From the NCBI GenBank assembly GCA_900315835.1, contig ONAR01000019.1, forward strand, positions 40,337 through 104,336: a stretch of DNA of 64,000 nucleotides, read 5' to 3'. The notes beneath the pieces were generated by a model. It made no database searches and was not told the origin of the DNA. It saw nothing but the letters and a program-made list of their open reading frames with translations. This document shows, piece after piece, positions 1 to 8,676 of the stretch (within the stretch, counting starts at the first letter, position 1; each line of letters starts with the position of its first letter). The translations under genes and the position numbers were made by a program. Source of the DNA: an uncultured Prevotella sp. GTDB taxonomy: Bacteria > Bacteroidota > Bacteroidia > Bacteroidales > Bacteroidaceae.

Positions 1-20
1 AATTTGCAATTACTTTGGTA

Positions 21-52
21 CAAAGATACGCTATTTTTTGGTAAACATTCAA
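21..52 (-). promoter_or_regulatory. Possible promoter reading left out of the window
   Basis: On the minus strand the sequence reads TATCTTTG (21-28), a match to the Bacteroidota -7 box TAnnTTTG, with TTG at 50-52 and a 21-bp spacer. It would drive a gene lying left of the window, divergent from the DJ-1 family gene. The gene itself is not visible, so the call is tentative. Confidence 0.35.
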
Positions 53-57
53 TAATT

Positions 58-639
58 ATGGCAAAAGTATATGAATTTCTTGCCAACGGCTTCGAAGAGA
101 TAGAGGCGCTGGCTCCTGTTGACATCTTCCGCCGCGCCGGATTGACGGTGAAGACGGTGAGCGTGACGGGCTCGCAGCTCGTCGAGTCGTCGCACGGCAT
201 TACCATCAAGGCCGACCTGCTGTTTGAGCAGGCTGGCGACTTCAGCGATGCCGACCTGCTGATGATTCCCGGTGGCATGCCGGGTTCGACCAACCTCAAC
301 GCCCATGAGGGTGTGCGTCAGGCCATGCGTCGCCAGTACGATGCCGGGCGCCGTGTAGCCGCCATCTGCGCCGCCCCGATGGTGCTCGGTTCCATCGGCA
401 TCCTGCAAGGCAAGCGCGCCACCTGTTCGCCGGGCTTCAAGAAATACCTCACCGGCGCCACCTATACCGGTGCACTGTTTGAGGAGGACGGCCTCATCAC
501 CACGGGTGAAGGTCCCGCCGCCACCCTGCCCTACGCCTACCATATCCTTGGCTACTTCGTGCCCGAGGCTGATGTGAAGGCCTTGCAGGTGAAGATGCAA
601 TACGCCCATCTCATGGGCATCGAACCCACTCAAGCCTGA
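58..639 (+). CDS. DJ-1/PfpI family protein
   Basis: A 193-residue cytoplasmic protein of the DJ-1/PfpI (class I glutamine amidotransferase-like) superfamily. The start [14 protein letters not shown] is chosen because the family begins with this strand; the reading frame is open further upstream. The nucleophile elbow is seen as AAICAAP with the reactive cysteine at about residue 104, and the conserved acidic pair follows GFEE near residue 13. Family members are chaperones, deglycase-like or redox-sensing proteins; the substrate cannot be read from sequence. It lies 5 bp upstream of ispD on the same strand, so the two are probably co-transcribed. Confidence 0.9.
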   Translation: MAKVYEFLANGFEEIEALAPVDIFRRAGLTVKTVSVTGSQLVESSHGITIKADLLFEQAGDFSDADLLMIPGGMPGSTNLNAHEGVRQAMRRQYDAGRRVAAICAAPMVLGSIGILQGKRATCSPGFKKYLTGATYTGALFEEDGLITTGEGPAATLPYAYHILGYFVPEADVKALQVKMQYAHLMGIEPTQA

Positions 640-644
640 CCACT

Positions 645-1319
645 ATGGACTACGCCATCATCGTTGCCGGCGGCAAGGGCCTGCGCATGGGTTCCGACCT
701 GCCGAAACAGTTCCTGCCCGTCGGCGGGAAGCCTGTGCTGATGCGCACCATCGAACAGTTCTACGCTTTCAGCCACGACCTGCGCATCATCGTCGTACTG
801 CCGAAGGACCAGCAGAACTTCTGGCGAAAGCTGTGCCACGACCATCAGTTCACCATTCCCCACACCATTGCCGACGGCGGCGCCTCACGCTTCCAGAGCT
901 CGAAGAGCGGCCTCGCGCTCGTTCCCGACGACGAGGACGGTGTGGTGGCTTTTCACGACGGCGTGCGGCCTTTCGTCTCGACCGACGTCATCGCCCGCTG
1001 CTTCGAGACGGCGCACGAGGACTACAGCGCCATTCCCGTCATCGCCGTGACCGACACGCTGCGCCACGTCGACGACCGCACCGGCACCAGCTTCACCGTC
1101 AACCGTAAGCTCTTCCGCGCTGTGCAGACGCCGCAGGTGTTCAACATCGCGTTGGCCAAGCAGGCATTCAACCAACCCGAGCGCGACAGCTTCACCGACG
1201 ACGCCTCGGTGGTGGAGAGTCTCGGCGTCAGGGTCAACACCGTCGAGGGCAACCGCGAGAACATCAAGCTCACGACGCCCTTCGACCTGAAGGTCGGCGA
1301 ACTGCTGGCTCAGGAATAA
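645..1319 (+). CDS. ispD: 2-C-methyl-D-erythritol 4-phosphate cytidylyltransferase
   Basis: A 224-residue cytidylyltransferase of the MEP isoprenoid pathway; it joins CTP and methylerythritol 4-phosphate. The N-terminal nucleotide-binding motif AGGKGLRMG...PKQF and the late KLTTPFDL segment are characteristic, and length fits the family. The neighbours are a DJ-1 family gene (5 bp upstream) and recG (21 bp downstream), so an operon is likely. A second IspD-like protein is encoded at 27815-28537, but this copy has the more typical sequence ([27 protein letters not shown]) and is the likelier housekeeping IspD. ispF and dxr are also in this window, at other loci. Confidence 0.92.
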   Translation: MDYAIIVAGGKGLRMGSDLPKQFLPVGGKPVLMRTIEQFYAFSHDLRIIVVLPKDQQNFWRKLCHDHQFTIPHTIADGGASRFQSSKSGLALVPDDEDGVVAFHDGVRPFVSTDVIARCFETAHEDYSAIPVIAVTDTLRHVDDRTGTSFTVNRKLFRAVQTPQVFNIALAKQAFNQPERDSFTDDASVVESLGVRVNTVEGNRENIKLTTPFDLKVGELLAQE

Positions 1320-1340
1320 AACAAGCATAAGTCCTTGCCA

Positions 1341-3440
1341 ATGAACTCATTGCTCTCACAGGATATCATGTATCTGCCCGGCGTGGGACCGCGCCGCCGC
1401 GAGATACTCGAACGTCAGCTCAACATCAAGACGTGGGGTGACCTGTTGGAGTATTATCCTTATAAATACGTTGACCGGTCGAAGGTGTATGCCATCCGCG
1501 AGTTGCGCGGCGACATGCCGGAGATACAGATCAAAGGCCATATCCTGCGCTACGAGGAGGTGGGCGAAGGCCGGAAGAAGCGCGTCATCGGCCATTTCAC
1601 CGACGGTCAGGACATCATTAACCTCGTATGGTTCCATCCGGGCAAATGGATTTACGAGAACTATAAGGTAGGCGAGGAGTTCATCGTCTTCGGCAAACCC
1701 TCACCCTACAACGGGTTCTACCAGATAGTCCACCCCGACATGGAGAAGGCCGATAAGATTGCGCTCAACGAGATGGGCATGCAGCCTTATTACATCACGA
1801 CGCAGCACATGAAAGACACGGGGCTGACGTCGCATGCCCTGGAGAAGCTGACGAAGACACTCGTCAAGCGTCTGCCCGAGGGCTCCATCTCAGAGACACT
1901 GCTGCCATCGCAGCTGAGCCGCCTCCACCTCATCCCACGCGAAGAGGCGTTGCGCAACATCCATTACCCGAAGACCCTGCGCGAAGTGCAAAAGGCGCAG
2001 GAGCGGTTGAAGTTTGAGGAACTGTTCTATGTGCAACTCAACATCCTGCGTTACGCCACTGCGCAACGCAACAAATACCGCGGCTATCTCTTCCCGAAGA
2101 TTGGCCACGAGTTCAACACCTTCTACCGCAACAACCTCCACTTTGAGCTGACCAATGCGCAGAAGCGCGTGATGCACGAGATACGCGACGACATGAACAC
2201 CGGCCGTCAGATGAACCGTCTGCTGCAGGGCGACGTGGGGTCGGGTAAGACGCTCGTCGCGCTGATGACGATGCTCATCGCCATCGACAACGGCTTCCAG
2301 GCCTGCATCATGGCGCCCACCGAGATTCTCGCCGAACAACACCTGCAGACCATCACCGACTTTCTCAAGGGCATGGACGTCAACGTGGCCATGCTCACGG
2401 GAACCGTCAAGGGTAAGCAGCGCCAACAGGTGCTCGACGGACTGGCCGACGGCTCCATCAACATCCTCGTCGGCACTCACGCCATCATCGAGGACCCGGT
2501 CATCTTCCAGCGCCTCGGCCTCGCCGTCATCGACGAGCAGCACCGCTTCGGCGTGGCCCAGCGCGCCCGACTGTGGGCCAAGAGCGAGCGGCCGCCCCAT
2601 ATCCTCGTGATGACCGCCACGCCTATTCCTCGCACGCTGGCGATGACGCTATACGGCGACTTGGACGTGAGCGTCATCGACGAACTGCCACCCGGTCGCA
2701 AGCCAGTGGTGACCCTCCATAAATACGACAACCAGATGGCAAGCCTCTACGCCGGCATCACGCAGCAGGTGAACGAGGGGCGACAGGTGTACATCGTGTT
2801 CCCGCTCATCGAGGAGAACAAGAAGATGGACCTGAAAAACCTGGAGACGGGTTATGAGCAACTCTGCCAGATCTTCCCACAGTTTAAGTTGAGTAAGGTC
2901 CACGGTCAGATGAAACCGAAGGAGAAGGAGGCCGAGATGGAGAAGTTCGTCACCGGTCAGACGCAGATCCTCGTCGCCACGACGGTCATCGAGGTGGGCG
3001 TCAATGTACCCAACGCCTCGGTGATGGTCATCCTCGACGCCCAGCGCTTCGGTCTGTCGCAGCTCCATCAGTTGCGCGGCCGCGTGGGGCGTGGCGCCAA
3101 GCAGAGCTACTGCATCCTGGTGACAAGCTATCAGCTGTCGGAGGACACGAAGAAACGCATCGACATCATGTGCCAGACCAACGACGGCTTCCGCATTGCC
3201 GAGGCCGACCTGAAACTGCGCGGACCCGGCGACCTCGAGGGCACGCAGCAGAGTGGCATGGCCTTCGACCTGAAGATTGCCAACATCGCCAGAGACGGGC
3301 AGCTGGTGCAACTGGCGCGCAATGAGGCGCAGCGCATCGTCAGCGACGACCCCGACTGTAACAAACCCGAGTACAGCCTGCTGTGGAACCGACTGCGCGA
3401 GCTGCGCAACACCAATGTCAACTGGGGCGCCATCAGTTAG
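1341..3440 (+). CDS. recG: ATP-dependent DNA helicase RecG
   Basis: A 699-residue superfamily 2 helicase that remodels stalled replication forks and Holliday junctions. The N-terminal wedge (OB fold) domain occupies roughly residues 1-230. The helicase core shows Walker A GDVGSGKT near residue 297, DEQHRFG (motif II) near 398, TATPIPRT, and the late QLRGRVGRG motif VI. An in-frame TTG six bases earlier is possible, but ATG at 1341 is preferred. Length is normal for the family. It is the last gene of the DJ-1/ispD/recG run; repeat-rich AT DNA follows. Confidence 0.95.
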   Translation: MNSLLSQDIMYLPGVGPRRREILERQLNIKTWGDLLEYYPYKYVDRSKVYAIRELRGDMPEIQIKGHILRYEEVGEGRKKRVIGHFTDGQDIINLVWFHPGKWIYENYKVGEEFIVFGKPSPYNGFYQIVHPDMEKADKIALNEMGMQPYYITTQHMKDTGLTSHALEKLTKTLVKRLPEGSISETLLPSQLSRLHLIPREEALRNIHYPKTLREVQKAQERLKFEELFYVQLNILRYATAQRNKYRGYLFPKIGHEFNTFYRNNLHFELTNAQKRVMHEIRDDMNTGRQMNRLLQGDVGSGKTLVALMTMLIAIDNGFQACIMAPTEILAEQHLQTITDFLKGMDVNVAMLTGTVKGKQRQQVLDGLADGSINILVGTHAIIEDPVIFQRLGLAVIDEQHRFGVAQRARLWAKSERPPHILVMTATPIPRTLAMTLYGDLDVSVIDELPPGRKPVVTLHKYDNQMASLYAGITQQVNEGRQVYIVFPLIEENKKMDLKNLETGYEQLCQIFPQFKLSKVHGQMKPKEKEAEMEKFVTGQTQILVATTVIEVGVNVPNASVMVILDAQRFGLSQLHQLRGRVGRGAKQSYCILVTSYQLSEDTKKRIDIMCQTNDGFRIAEADLKLRGPGDLEGTQQSGMAFDLKIANIARDGQLVQLARNEAQRIVSDDPDCNKPEYSLLWNRLRELRNTNVNWGAIS

Positions 3441-3584
3441 ACATAGTAATTTGAAAGACATAGTAACATAGTATAAATAAGACATAGTAACATAATAACA
3501 ATAACATAATAACATAATAATATAATAACAATAACATAATAACATAATAACATAATAACGTAATAACATAATAACATAATATTC
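3441..3584. repeat. AT-rich simple repeat (taacataa type)
   Basis: About 140 bp directly after the recG stop made of imperfect repeats of ACATAGTAA and AACATAAT. The start carries GACATAGTAACATAGTA (3457-3473), which is the reverse complement of part of the 24-bp tandem unit at 3665-3760. The two blocks could therefore pair across about 200 bp. Confidence 0.8.
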
Positions 3585-3664
3585 AAGGGACTTAAGAGAT
3601 ATACACGGGTCACTATGATTGCAGGTATCCAATCTCCTTATTGCCCAGTTATCACATTATTTGA

Positions 3665-3760
3665 TGTTACTATGTCTTTTGTTTACTATGTTACTATGTC
3701 TTTTGTTTACTATGTTACTATGTCTTTTGTTTACTATGTTACTATGTCTTTTGTTTACTA
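3665..3760. repeat. Four perfect 24-bp tandem repeats
   Basis: Four identical head-to-tail units beginning TGTTACTATGTC start at 3665, 3689, 3713 and 3737. They lie between recG and the M23 peptidase, upstream of that gene's promoter. The short reading frame through them is a repeat artefact, not a gene. Perfect identity suggests recent expansion or slippage. Confidence 0.9.
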
Positions 3761-3821
3761 TGATGTCTGTGCTAAAAAATGACAAGATTGTGTTAAATCT
3801 GTATCAAAACTGTTAAGAACG

Positions 3822-3852
3822 TTGCCCAGGTGCCTGATTTTTAGTATCTTTG
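3822..3852 (+). promoter_or_regulatory. Promoter of the M23/LysM peptidase gene
   Basis: TTG at 3822-3824, a 20-bp spacer, then TATCTTTG at 3845-3852, a good match to the Bacteroidota promoter. Transcription would start near 3858, about 45 bases ahead of the ATG at 3904. Confidence 0.6.
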
Positions 3853-3903
3853 CCATAACTTCGTTTTTTGACAAGAAAGTCAATAACCCTAAAAACGGTT
3901 TAC

Positions 3904-4872
3904 ATGGCAATTAGAAAGAAATTAAGTATACTGGCTATCACATTATTATTCGGCGCCGTCGCAACCCCCGTCGTAGCGCAGGACCTGTTAGCGAGACAGG
4001 CCCCGGTCGACCGAAGAGCAAAGAAACTCGACTCCATCGAGGTGAAATCATTCATCGAACGCGAGAACATTCAATCGCCCGCTGCACAGCTCTACGGCGA
4101 CGACTGGAATAATCAATATGCGCATCGCGCCACTGCCTTACCCGATTCTTTCGATATTAACCTACGCCATTTCTGCATGCCGACGCCAAGTCGCGTCATT
4201 ACAAGTAATTTTGGTTCCCGCTGGGGTCGCCAGCATAAAGGTCTCGATATAAAGGTTTATATCGGCGATACCATCCGCGCCGCCTTCTCAGGTAAGGTGC
4301 GCATCGTGCGCTATGAGGCCGGCGGCTATGGCAACTACATCGTCATCCGCCACACCAATGGCTTGGAGACCATCTACGGTCACCTGTCGAAACAGCTCGT
4401 GAGCGAGAACCAGACGGTGCGCGCCGGTGAGCCTATCGGCCTCGGCGGCAACACGGGCCGCAGCACGGGTTCGCATCTGCATTTCGAGACGCGCCTTTGT
4501 GGCGTGGCCCTGAACCCCGCCCTCTTCTTCGACTTCCGCAACCAGGATGTGACGGGCGACCACTACCTCTTCACGTTGGCCCGCTACGAGCACGACTCTG
4601 AGGTGGCTACCCGCGAGCGTGGCAAGAACGACGAAGGCGGCTACACTCGTGACCAGATCTACGGTAAGGTGGGGCGCAGCAACGACGCCGAGACGGCTGA
4701 CGTGAGGGCAGCAATGAATGCACCCGAGCGTGTATATTATAAGGTGCAGAACGGCGAGACGCTGGCCACTATCGCTAAGAAGGTGGGCGTGAGCGTTGAT
4801 ACCATCTGCCGCCTCAACGGCTTCCGCAAGACGCAGAAGATGAGAGCCGGCATGATTATCAGGTACGTATAA
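3904..4872 (+). CDS. Secreted M23 peptidase with C-terminal LysM domain
   Basis: A 322-residue exported murein hydrolase. ATG at 3904 is chosen because it gives a clean signal peptide (charged start, hydrophobic core, cleavage near VVAQD). The LytM/M23 zinc endopeptidase domain spans about residues 95-210: first zinc ligands His111 and Asp115 (HKGLD) and the HLHFE motif with His191/His193. A LysM peptidoglycan-binding module sits at about 275-322 (YYKVQNGETLATIAKK). The protein should cleave peptide cross-links in peptidoglycan in the periplasm. The gene has its own promoter and is convergent with the glycosyltransferase gene that follows. Confidence 0.93.
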   Translation: MAIRKKLSILAITLLFGAVATPVVAQDLLARQAPVDRRAKKLDSIEVKSFIERENIQSPAAQLYGDDWNNQYAHRATALPDSFDINLRHFCMPTPSRVITSNFGSRWGRQHKGLDIKVYIGDTIRAAFSGKVRIVRYEAGGYGNYIVIRHTNGLETIYGHLSKQLVSENQTVRAGEPIGLGGNTGRSTGSHLHFETRLCGVALNPALFFDFRNQDVTGDHYLFTLARYEHDSEVATRERGKNDEGGYTRDQIYGKVGRSNDAETADVRAAMNAPERVYYKVQNGETLATIAKKVGVSVDTICRLNGFRKTQKMRAGMIIRYV

Positions 4873-4897
4873 GCCTTGATTTTGTATTAAGCCGCAT

Positions 4898-5020
4898 GGT
4901 TTTGGTGTAGTGGCCGGTCTGGTGCCGACCACCGTCATTTGGTACGGCTGCCACCCGGCAGACAATCCATCAATACCGGCGGCTGGTGGCCGGCACCAGG
5001 CCGGCCACTACACCAAAACC
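4898..5020. repeat. Palindromic element with 36-bp inverted arms
   Basis: Arms at 4898-4933 and 4985-5020 are reverse complements with only two mismatches, around a 51-bp centre. The element fills the gap between two convergent genes. It could act as a bidirectional terminator in RNA form, or be a dispersed REP/MITE-like sequence. No gene is encoded in it. Confidence 0.85.
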
Positions 5021-5036
5021 AGATGGAAACCCGTTC

Positions 5037-5810
5037 TTATCTAATAATGGCGCGCACTGCAAACCAGCCATGAAGCAGGACGGTTTGAAGCCAACCGTAA
5101 TGCTTCGTCATGACGTCGAAGCGCTCCTTGAGCGAAGCCTTATGGTTGCGGTCGGTCATACCCTCGTTGAGGTAATTGGCGACCACCTCACCCACATTCC
5201 TCAATGCGAGATGATTGGCGGCACAGGCCTTCATGATGCGGATGCACCAGTCCACATCGGCCGAGAAATGGTAGTCGAGGTTATAAGGCGTCTGCTTAGC
5301 CAGGTCGGTGCGGGCATAGAACGCCTGATGACATACGAGCATACCCCATTTGAACGACCGCCATGTAAGCCGCTTCGGAGGACGCAGACGACGCGGATGA
5401 AGCACGAAACCGCTCTCACTGACGATATTGGTGTCGCCATAGAGTACGCCCGGCAACGCCTCGCCCTCACCCACACTTGCGGCAACGGTCTCCAGGGTCT
5501 CCGATGTGGGGAAGGTGTCGCCCGCATTCAAGAACACGATATACGTTCCCGTGGCATGACGGATGCCTTTGTTCATGGCATCGTAAAGGCCATTGTCCTT
5601 CTCTGAGATGATGTTCACCTCGTGGCCGTTGCCACTGCCGTCCGACCGCTGCTTGTAGTCCAGCGCCAACCGGATGGTATCGTCCTTCGACAGACCATCG
5701 ATGATGAGATGCTCCACCTCGCTGTAGGACTGGTGGCGTACGCTGTCCAATGTGCGTTGCAGGAACGGGGCGGCGTTGTAGGTGCAGGTGACTACCGTGA
5801 ACTTAATCAT
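5037..5810 (-). CDS. Family 2 glycosyltransferase
   Basis: A 257-residue GT-A fold glycosyltransferase. The N-terminal FTVVTCTYNA strand and IIDGLSKDDT, followed by the acidic sugar-nucleotide/metal motif at FLNAGDT, are typical of GT2 enzymes of the WcaA/colanic-acid type. Its start codon overlaps the stop of the upstream GT4 gene (5807-5810), which implies translational coupling. The pair probably adds successive sugars to a surface polysaccharide or glycoprotein glycan; donor and acceptor cannot be inferred. Confidence 0.88.
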   Translation of the reverse strand: MIKFTVVTCTYNAAPFLQRTLDSVRHQSYSEVEHLIIDGLSKDDTIRLALDYKQRSDGSGNGHEVNIISEKDNGLYDAMNKGIRHATGTYIVFLNAGDTFPTSETLETVAASVGEGEALPGVLYGDTNIVSESGFVLHPRRLRPPKRLTWRSFKWGMLVCHQAFYARTDLAKQTPYNLDYHFSADVDWCIRIMKACAANHLALRNVGEVVANYLNEGMTDRNHKASLKERFDVMTKHYGWLQTVLLHGWFAVRAIIR

Positions 5811-7081
5811 AGTTTGTAATTCTTGAAAGCCAGGGCCTGGTTGTAGACCTCAATATATTTCATAGCGACGGTGCGCTGCGAATAGCTGGCACCGACTTTC
5901 TGCAGGCATTGCCGGCTCACTTCGTCAGCGTCGGCCTCGTCGAGCACCCAGTGGATGCCCGCCGCCAGGTCGTCAGCATCGCGGTATTTGGCGAGGTAAC
6001 CGTTTTTCTGATGGTCAATCATCTCGGGGATGCCACCGACGCGGAACGCCACCGACGGCACACCGCAGGCCATAGCCTCCATGATGGTGTTGGGCAGGTT
6101 GTCGCCGAGCGAAGGCAGCACATAGACATCAGAAGCGTTGTAAATGTCAACTATCTGCCGCTCGCTGCCTACATAGCCCAATGGAATGGAGGGCAATGCC
6201 AACCGCGGTTGTATCTCCTCAGCATGGCCGCCCATGATGGCGATGACGGTGTTGTCCTTCATCTCGGGGTACTGCGCGGCAAGCTTCTGGATGGCATCAA
6301 TGAAGAACGTAATGCCTTTGCGCTCCATGGTCACGCGCTGCGAAACAAAGAGGATGATGCGTTTGTCGGCAGGCAATGTGGCATGCAGACGAGCCTGTTG
6401 GCGGTCCTTCTTATAGAAGATATGGGTGTCGATGGGATTGGGAATCTGCGTGATATTGAGTCCTGAGAGCAGCGCGCTGCGGCGGGCCTGGTCGGTAATC
6501 CATTTGCTGCAGCCAACGAAGTGGATGCCGCTGTTGTTATAAATCTTTTTCTTACGGTTGAAGATGCGCGTCGACAAGTCGCGATTGCCGCCGCCATTGG
6601 GCAGCAGCGGACAGTTGGCACACACCGATTGATAAGCGGTACAGTCGGCCGAATAATGGCAAATGCCGGTGGCAGGCCACAGGTCGTGCATTGTCCAGAC
6701 GACGGCCTTACCGCTTTTCAAAATCTTCTGGATATTCTTAAGCGAGAGGAAGCCCTGATTGATCCACGACAGATGGATGACATCGGCCTCTTGAAACTCG
6801 GGCAGCTTCGTGATGTCGGTGCCTGCGTTGGCTGTGTCGATTTGAAAGAGGTTGCCGCGGTGGAAACGCAGATGGCAATAGATGGTGAAGCGCTCCCAAA
6901 GGAAGTGCCACCGTTGGCGCCAACCGTCTTTCAGTCCGACAACGGTGATGTTGTCGGTCTCCTTTTTCATGACGAGCATCTTGGCCTTAACGCCATTATT
7001 GTTGAGCGCATCCATCAGGCGGTTGGCAGCCACAGCCGCCCCACCTGTCCGCTCGCTTGTGTTTACAATCAGAACTCTCAT
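5807..7081 (-). CDS. Family 4 glycosyltransferase
   Basis: A 424-residue GT-B enzyme. MRVLIVNTSERTGGA at 7081 is taken as the start because it opens the first Rossmann strand with the GGA glycine loop; the frame stays open upstream but without family sequence. The C-terminal donor-binding region carries VYVLPSLGDNLPNTIMEAMA, the E-x7-E region of GT4 enzymes, followed by GVPSVAFRVGG. A CNCP-like cysteine cluster (CHYSADC..VCANC) occurs mid-protein, as in many Bacteroidota GT4 proteins that follow a WTMHDLWP motif. A TAACTTTG box on the minus strand at 7103-7110 may be its -7 element. Confidence 0.9.
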   Translation of the reverse strand: MRVLIVNTSERTGGAAVAANRLMDALNNNGVKAKMLVMKKETDNITVVGLKDGWRQRWHFLWERFTIYCHLRFHRGNLFQIDTANAGTDITKLPEFQEADVIHLSWINQGFLSLKNIQKILKSGKAVVWTMHDLWPATGICHYSADCTAYQSVCANCPLLPNGGGNRDLSTRIFNRKKKIYNNSGIHFVGCSKWITDQARRSALLSGLNITQIPNPIDTHIFYKKDRQQARLHATLPADKRIILFVSQRVTMERKGITFFIDAIQKLAAQYPEMKDNTVIAIMGGHAEEIQPRLALPSIPLGYVGSERQIVDIYNASDVYVLPSLGDNLPNTIMEAMACGVPSVAFRVGGIPEMIDHQKNGYLAKYRDADDLAAGIHWVLDEADADEVSRQCLQKVGASYSQRTVAMKYIEVYNQALAFKNYKL

Positions 7082-7291
7082 GCTTGCATCGTTTACTCCA
7101 CGCAAAGTTAGTAAAAGGTTTCGAAAAAATGGGGATGGGAGCATATTAATTTTTCGCTCAGCATAAAGCAAAGCCACTTCCCTACCTCATGAAAAGCTCA
7201 AGGATACAAGGCTCAAGGACTTAAGAACTTACACAACGGATTGATTTAAATCAATTTGCGTTACACTTTTGAAAAAAGTACATCAAAACTA

Positions 7292-7322
7292 TTGCAGCAA
7301 TTGGGGAAAAGCGGTAATTTTG
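7292..7322 (+). promoter_or_regulatory. Promoter of a probable non-coding RNA
   Basis: TTG at 7292-7294, 20 bp, TAATTTTG at 7315-7322. It has near-ideal spacing and points into a stretch without a convincing gene that ends in a strong terminator. The preceding 7111-7290 holds no recognisable feature. Confidence 0.65.
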
Positions 7323-7327
7323 CAGCG

Positions 7328-7523
7328 TCAAAAGGTTAATAGATTGTTTAGGTTAGTAGTAATAGATTTAGGTTTTTAGTTATTAGGTTTAAGGTAGATT
7401 TAATAGATTGTTTAACGGAACAATGGAGACCGTGAGGCTTCCATGTTAGTAAATTCGAAATGGATTTTAGTTAAACATAGGCTTTACGCTGGGGCTCGTG
7501 GTGAGTACCAGCGTATTTTTTTT
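7328..7523 (+). ncRNA. Probable small non-coding RNA, about 195 nt
   Basis: The segment has a good promoter immediately upstream and an intrinsic terminator at its end. There is no open frame beyond a possible 8-codon peptide at 7424-7450. The 5' half is AT-rich and contains the same 15-mer TTAATAGATTGTTTA twice (7336-7350, 7400-7414), with a third partial copy between. The 3' half is more mixed in composition. It does not match the SRP RNA, tmRNA or RNase P signatures that I can recognise; a 6S-like or species-specific regulatory RNA is possible. It is transcribed toward the ORF6N gene but should end before that gene's own promoter. Confidence 0.55.
7485..7523 (+). terminator. Intrinsic terminator of the small RNA
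   Basis: TACGCTGG (7485-7492) pairs with CCAGCGTA (7508-7515). An inner CTC/GAG helix extends the stem, and eight T residues follow at 7516-7523. The T tract overlaps the TTG of the next promoter. Confidence 0.8.
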
Positions 7524-7552
7524 GCATTAATCAGATATAATCGTTAACTTTG
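7522..7552 (+). promoter_or_regulatory. Promoter of the ORF6N gene
   Basis: TTG at 7522-7524, 20 bp, TAACTTTG at 7545-7552. Transcription would start near 7558, 25 bases before the ATG at 7583. The -33 element lies within the end of the preceding terminator. Confidence 0.65.
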
Positions 7553-7582
7553 CACCACTACATAAAAATAAGCCTCACCCCC

Positions 7583-8140
7583 ATGGAAGAAAAAGAGAAA
7601 CAAATCAAGAGAGTAGAGAGCCGGCTCGTTAATCTTCGTGACAAGCAGGTAATCATCGACCGTGACGTTGCCGAGTTGTACGGTGTAGGTACCAAAGAAG
7701 TAAACCAAGCTTTAAGAAACAACCCGGACAAGTTCCCTTATGGATACGTTATCACGCTGGAAAAGAGAGAGAAAGACGAACTGGTCAAAAATTTTGACCG
7801 GTTCAACCCGTTGAAACATTCCACTGTGGCACCACATGCCTTTACCGAACAGGGACTTTACATGCTCGCCACCATATTGAAGTCGCCTACGGCCACACAA
7901 ACCACGATTGCCATCATCGAAACATTTACCAAACTGCGCATATTAGCCCGTGGCCTGCAGCACATCAACGATACCATCGCTGCTGGCGGAGTGCCGTCGG
8001 AGAAAGAGCAGAATACAGTCCGTGGCATGATGAACAACATCTTCAAGGACCCGCTGCCCGTCAGAATGCAGAAGTTCACCTTCGGTCTGAATCTTGGTTT
8101 CGTCAAGTTCTCGATGGAGACCACCAAGGAGAAGATATAG
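7583..8140 (+). CDS. ORF6N domain-containing protein
   Basis: A 185-residue protein whose first ~95 residues match the ORF6N (KilA-N related) DNA-binding domain: VIIDRDVAELYGVGTKEVNQALRNN, then FTEQGLYMLATIL. Such proteins come from phage or mobile-element regulators and are common as single genes in Prevotella and Bacteroides. The start at 7583 is chosen over the upstream non-ATG extension because it follows the promoter with a short leader. The C-terminal 80 residues have no domain that I recognise. It is convergent with ispF and looks like an independent insertion between operons; the target DNA is unknown. Confidence 0.85.
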   Translation: MEEKEKQIKRVESRLVNLRDKQVIIDRDVAELYGVGTKEVNQALRNNPDKFPYGYVITLEKREKDELVKNFDRFNPLKHSTVAPHAFTEQGLYMLATILKSPTATQTTIAIIETFTKLRILARGLQHINDTIAAGGVPSEKEQNTVRGMMNNIFKDPLPVRMQKFTFGLNLGFVKFSMETTKEKI

Positions 8141-8162
8141 GCATTTCCTGCAAGAGGAAAGA

Positions 8163-8179
8163 TGCAGGCATTACCTGCA
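8163..8179. terminator. Possible hairpin between convergent genes
   Basis: TGCAGG and CCTGCA form a 6-bp stem with a 5-base loop, followed by AAAAA on the plus strand (a T tract for minus-strand ispF transcripts). A further CCTGCA at 8147-8152 can pair with the same arm. It is a weak candidate terminator for ispF. Confidence 0.35.
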
Positions 8180-8187
8180 AAAAGCAA

Positions 8188-8661
8188 TTACTTCTCAATC
8201 AGGGCTACGGCATAGGCGGCCATGCCCTCCTGCCGTCCCGTGAAGCCAAGGCGCTCAGTGGTGGTGGCCTTGATGCTGACCTGATCCTCGTCACAACCCA
8301 TCACCCCGGCCAGACAGGCGCGCATGGCCGGCACGTGAGGATTGATTTTCGGCTGTTCGGCGCAGACGGTGGCATCGATATTCCCCACCTTATAGCCTTT
8401 CTCCGCAAGCAATGCAATGGTCTTACGGAGAATGACTTTACTGTCCATATTGAGTGTGTCGGCCGACGTGTCGGGGAAGTGGTAACCGATGTCACGCATG
8501 TTGGCGGCACCGAGCAACGCGTCGCAGATGGCGTGAATCAGCACGTCAGCGTCGCTATGGCCCAACAAACCCTTATCCCAGTCAATCTTAATACCGCCAA
8601 GCCAGAGATCGCGGCCTTCCACGATACGATGCACGTCGTATCCCATTCCTACTCTAATCAT
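8188..8661 (-). CDS. ispF: 2-C-methyl-D-erythritol 2,4-cyclodiphosphate synthase
   Basis: A 157-residue zinc enzyme of the MEP pathway that releases CMP to form the cyclic diphosphate. The family start GMGYDVHR with its metal-binding Asp and His, LLGHSDADVLIHAICDA, and the late RLGFTGRQEG motif are all present; length is exact for the family. It is the last gene of the S8 protease/FAH/porU/porV run, 15 bp after porV, an association with secretion genes rather than with ispD or dxr. Confidence 0.95.
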   Translation of the reverse strand: MIRVGMGYDVHRIVEGRDLWLGGIKIDWDKGLLGHSDADVLIHAICDALLGAANMRDIGYHFPDTSADTLNMDSKVILRKTIALLAEKGYKVGNIDATVCAEQPKINPHVPAMRACLAGVMGCDEDQVSIKATTTERLGFTGRQEGMAAYAVALIEK

Positions 8662-8676
8662 CGTCTTTCTTTGGGT

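Noticed and set aside
3619-3816. 65-codon plus-strand frame across the 24-bp repeats
   Set aside because: It consists mainly of the repeat translated in one frame, with no start context or family match.
7424-7450. Eight-codon leader peptide inside the small RNA
   Set aside because: Too short and without supporting start context; the stretch is better explained as RNA.
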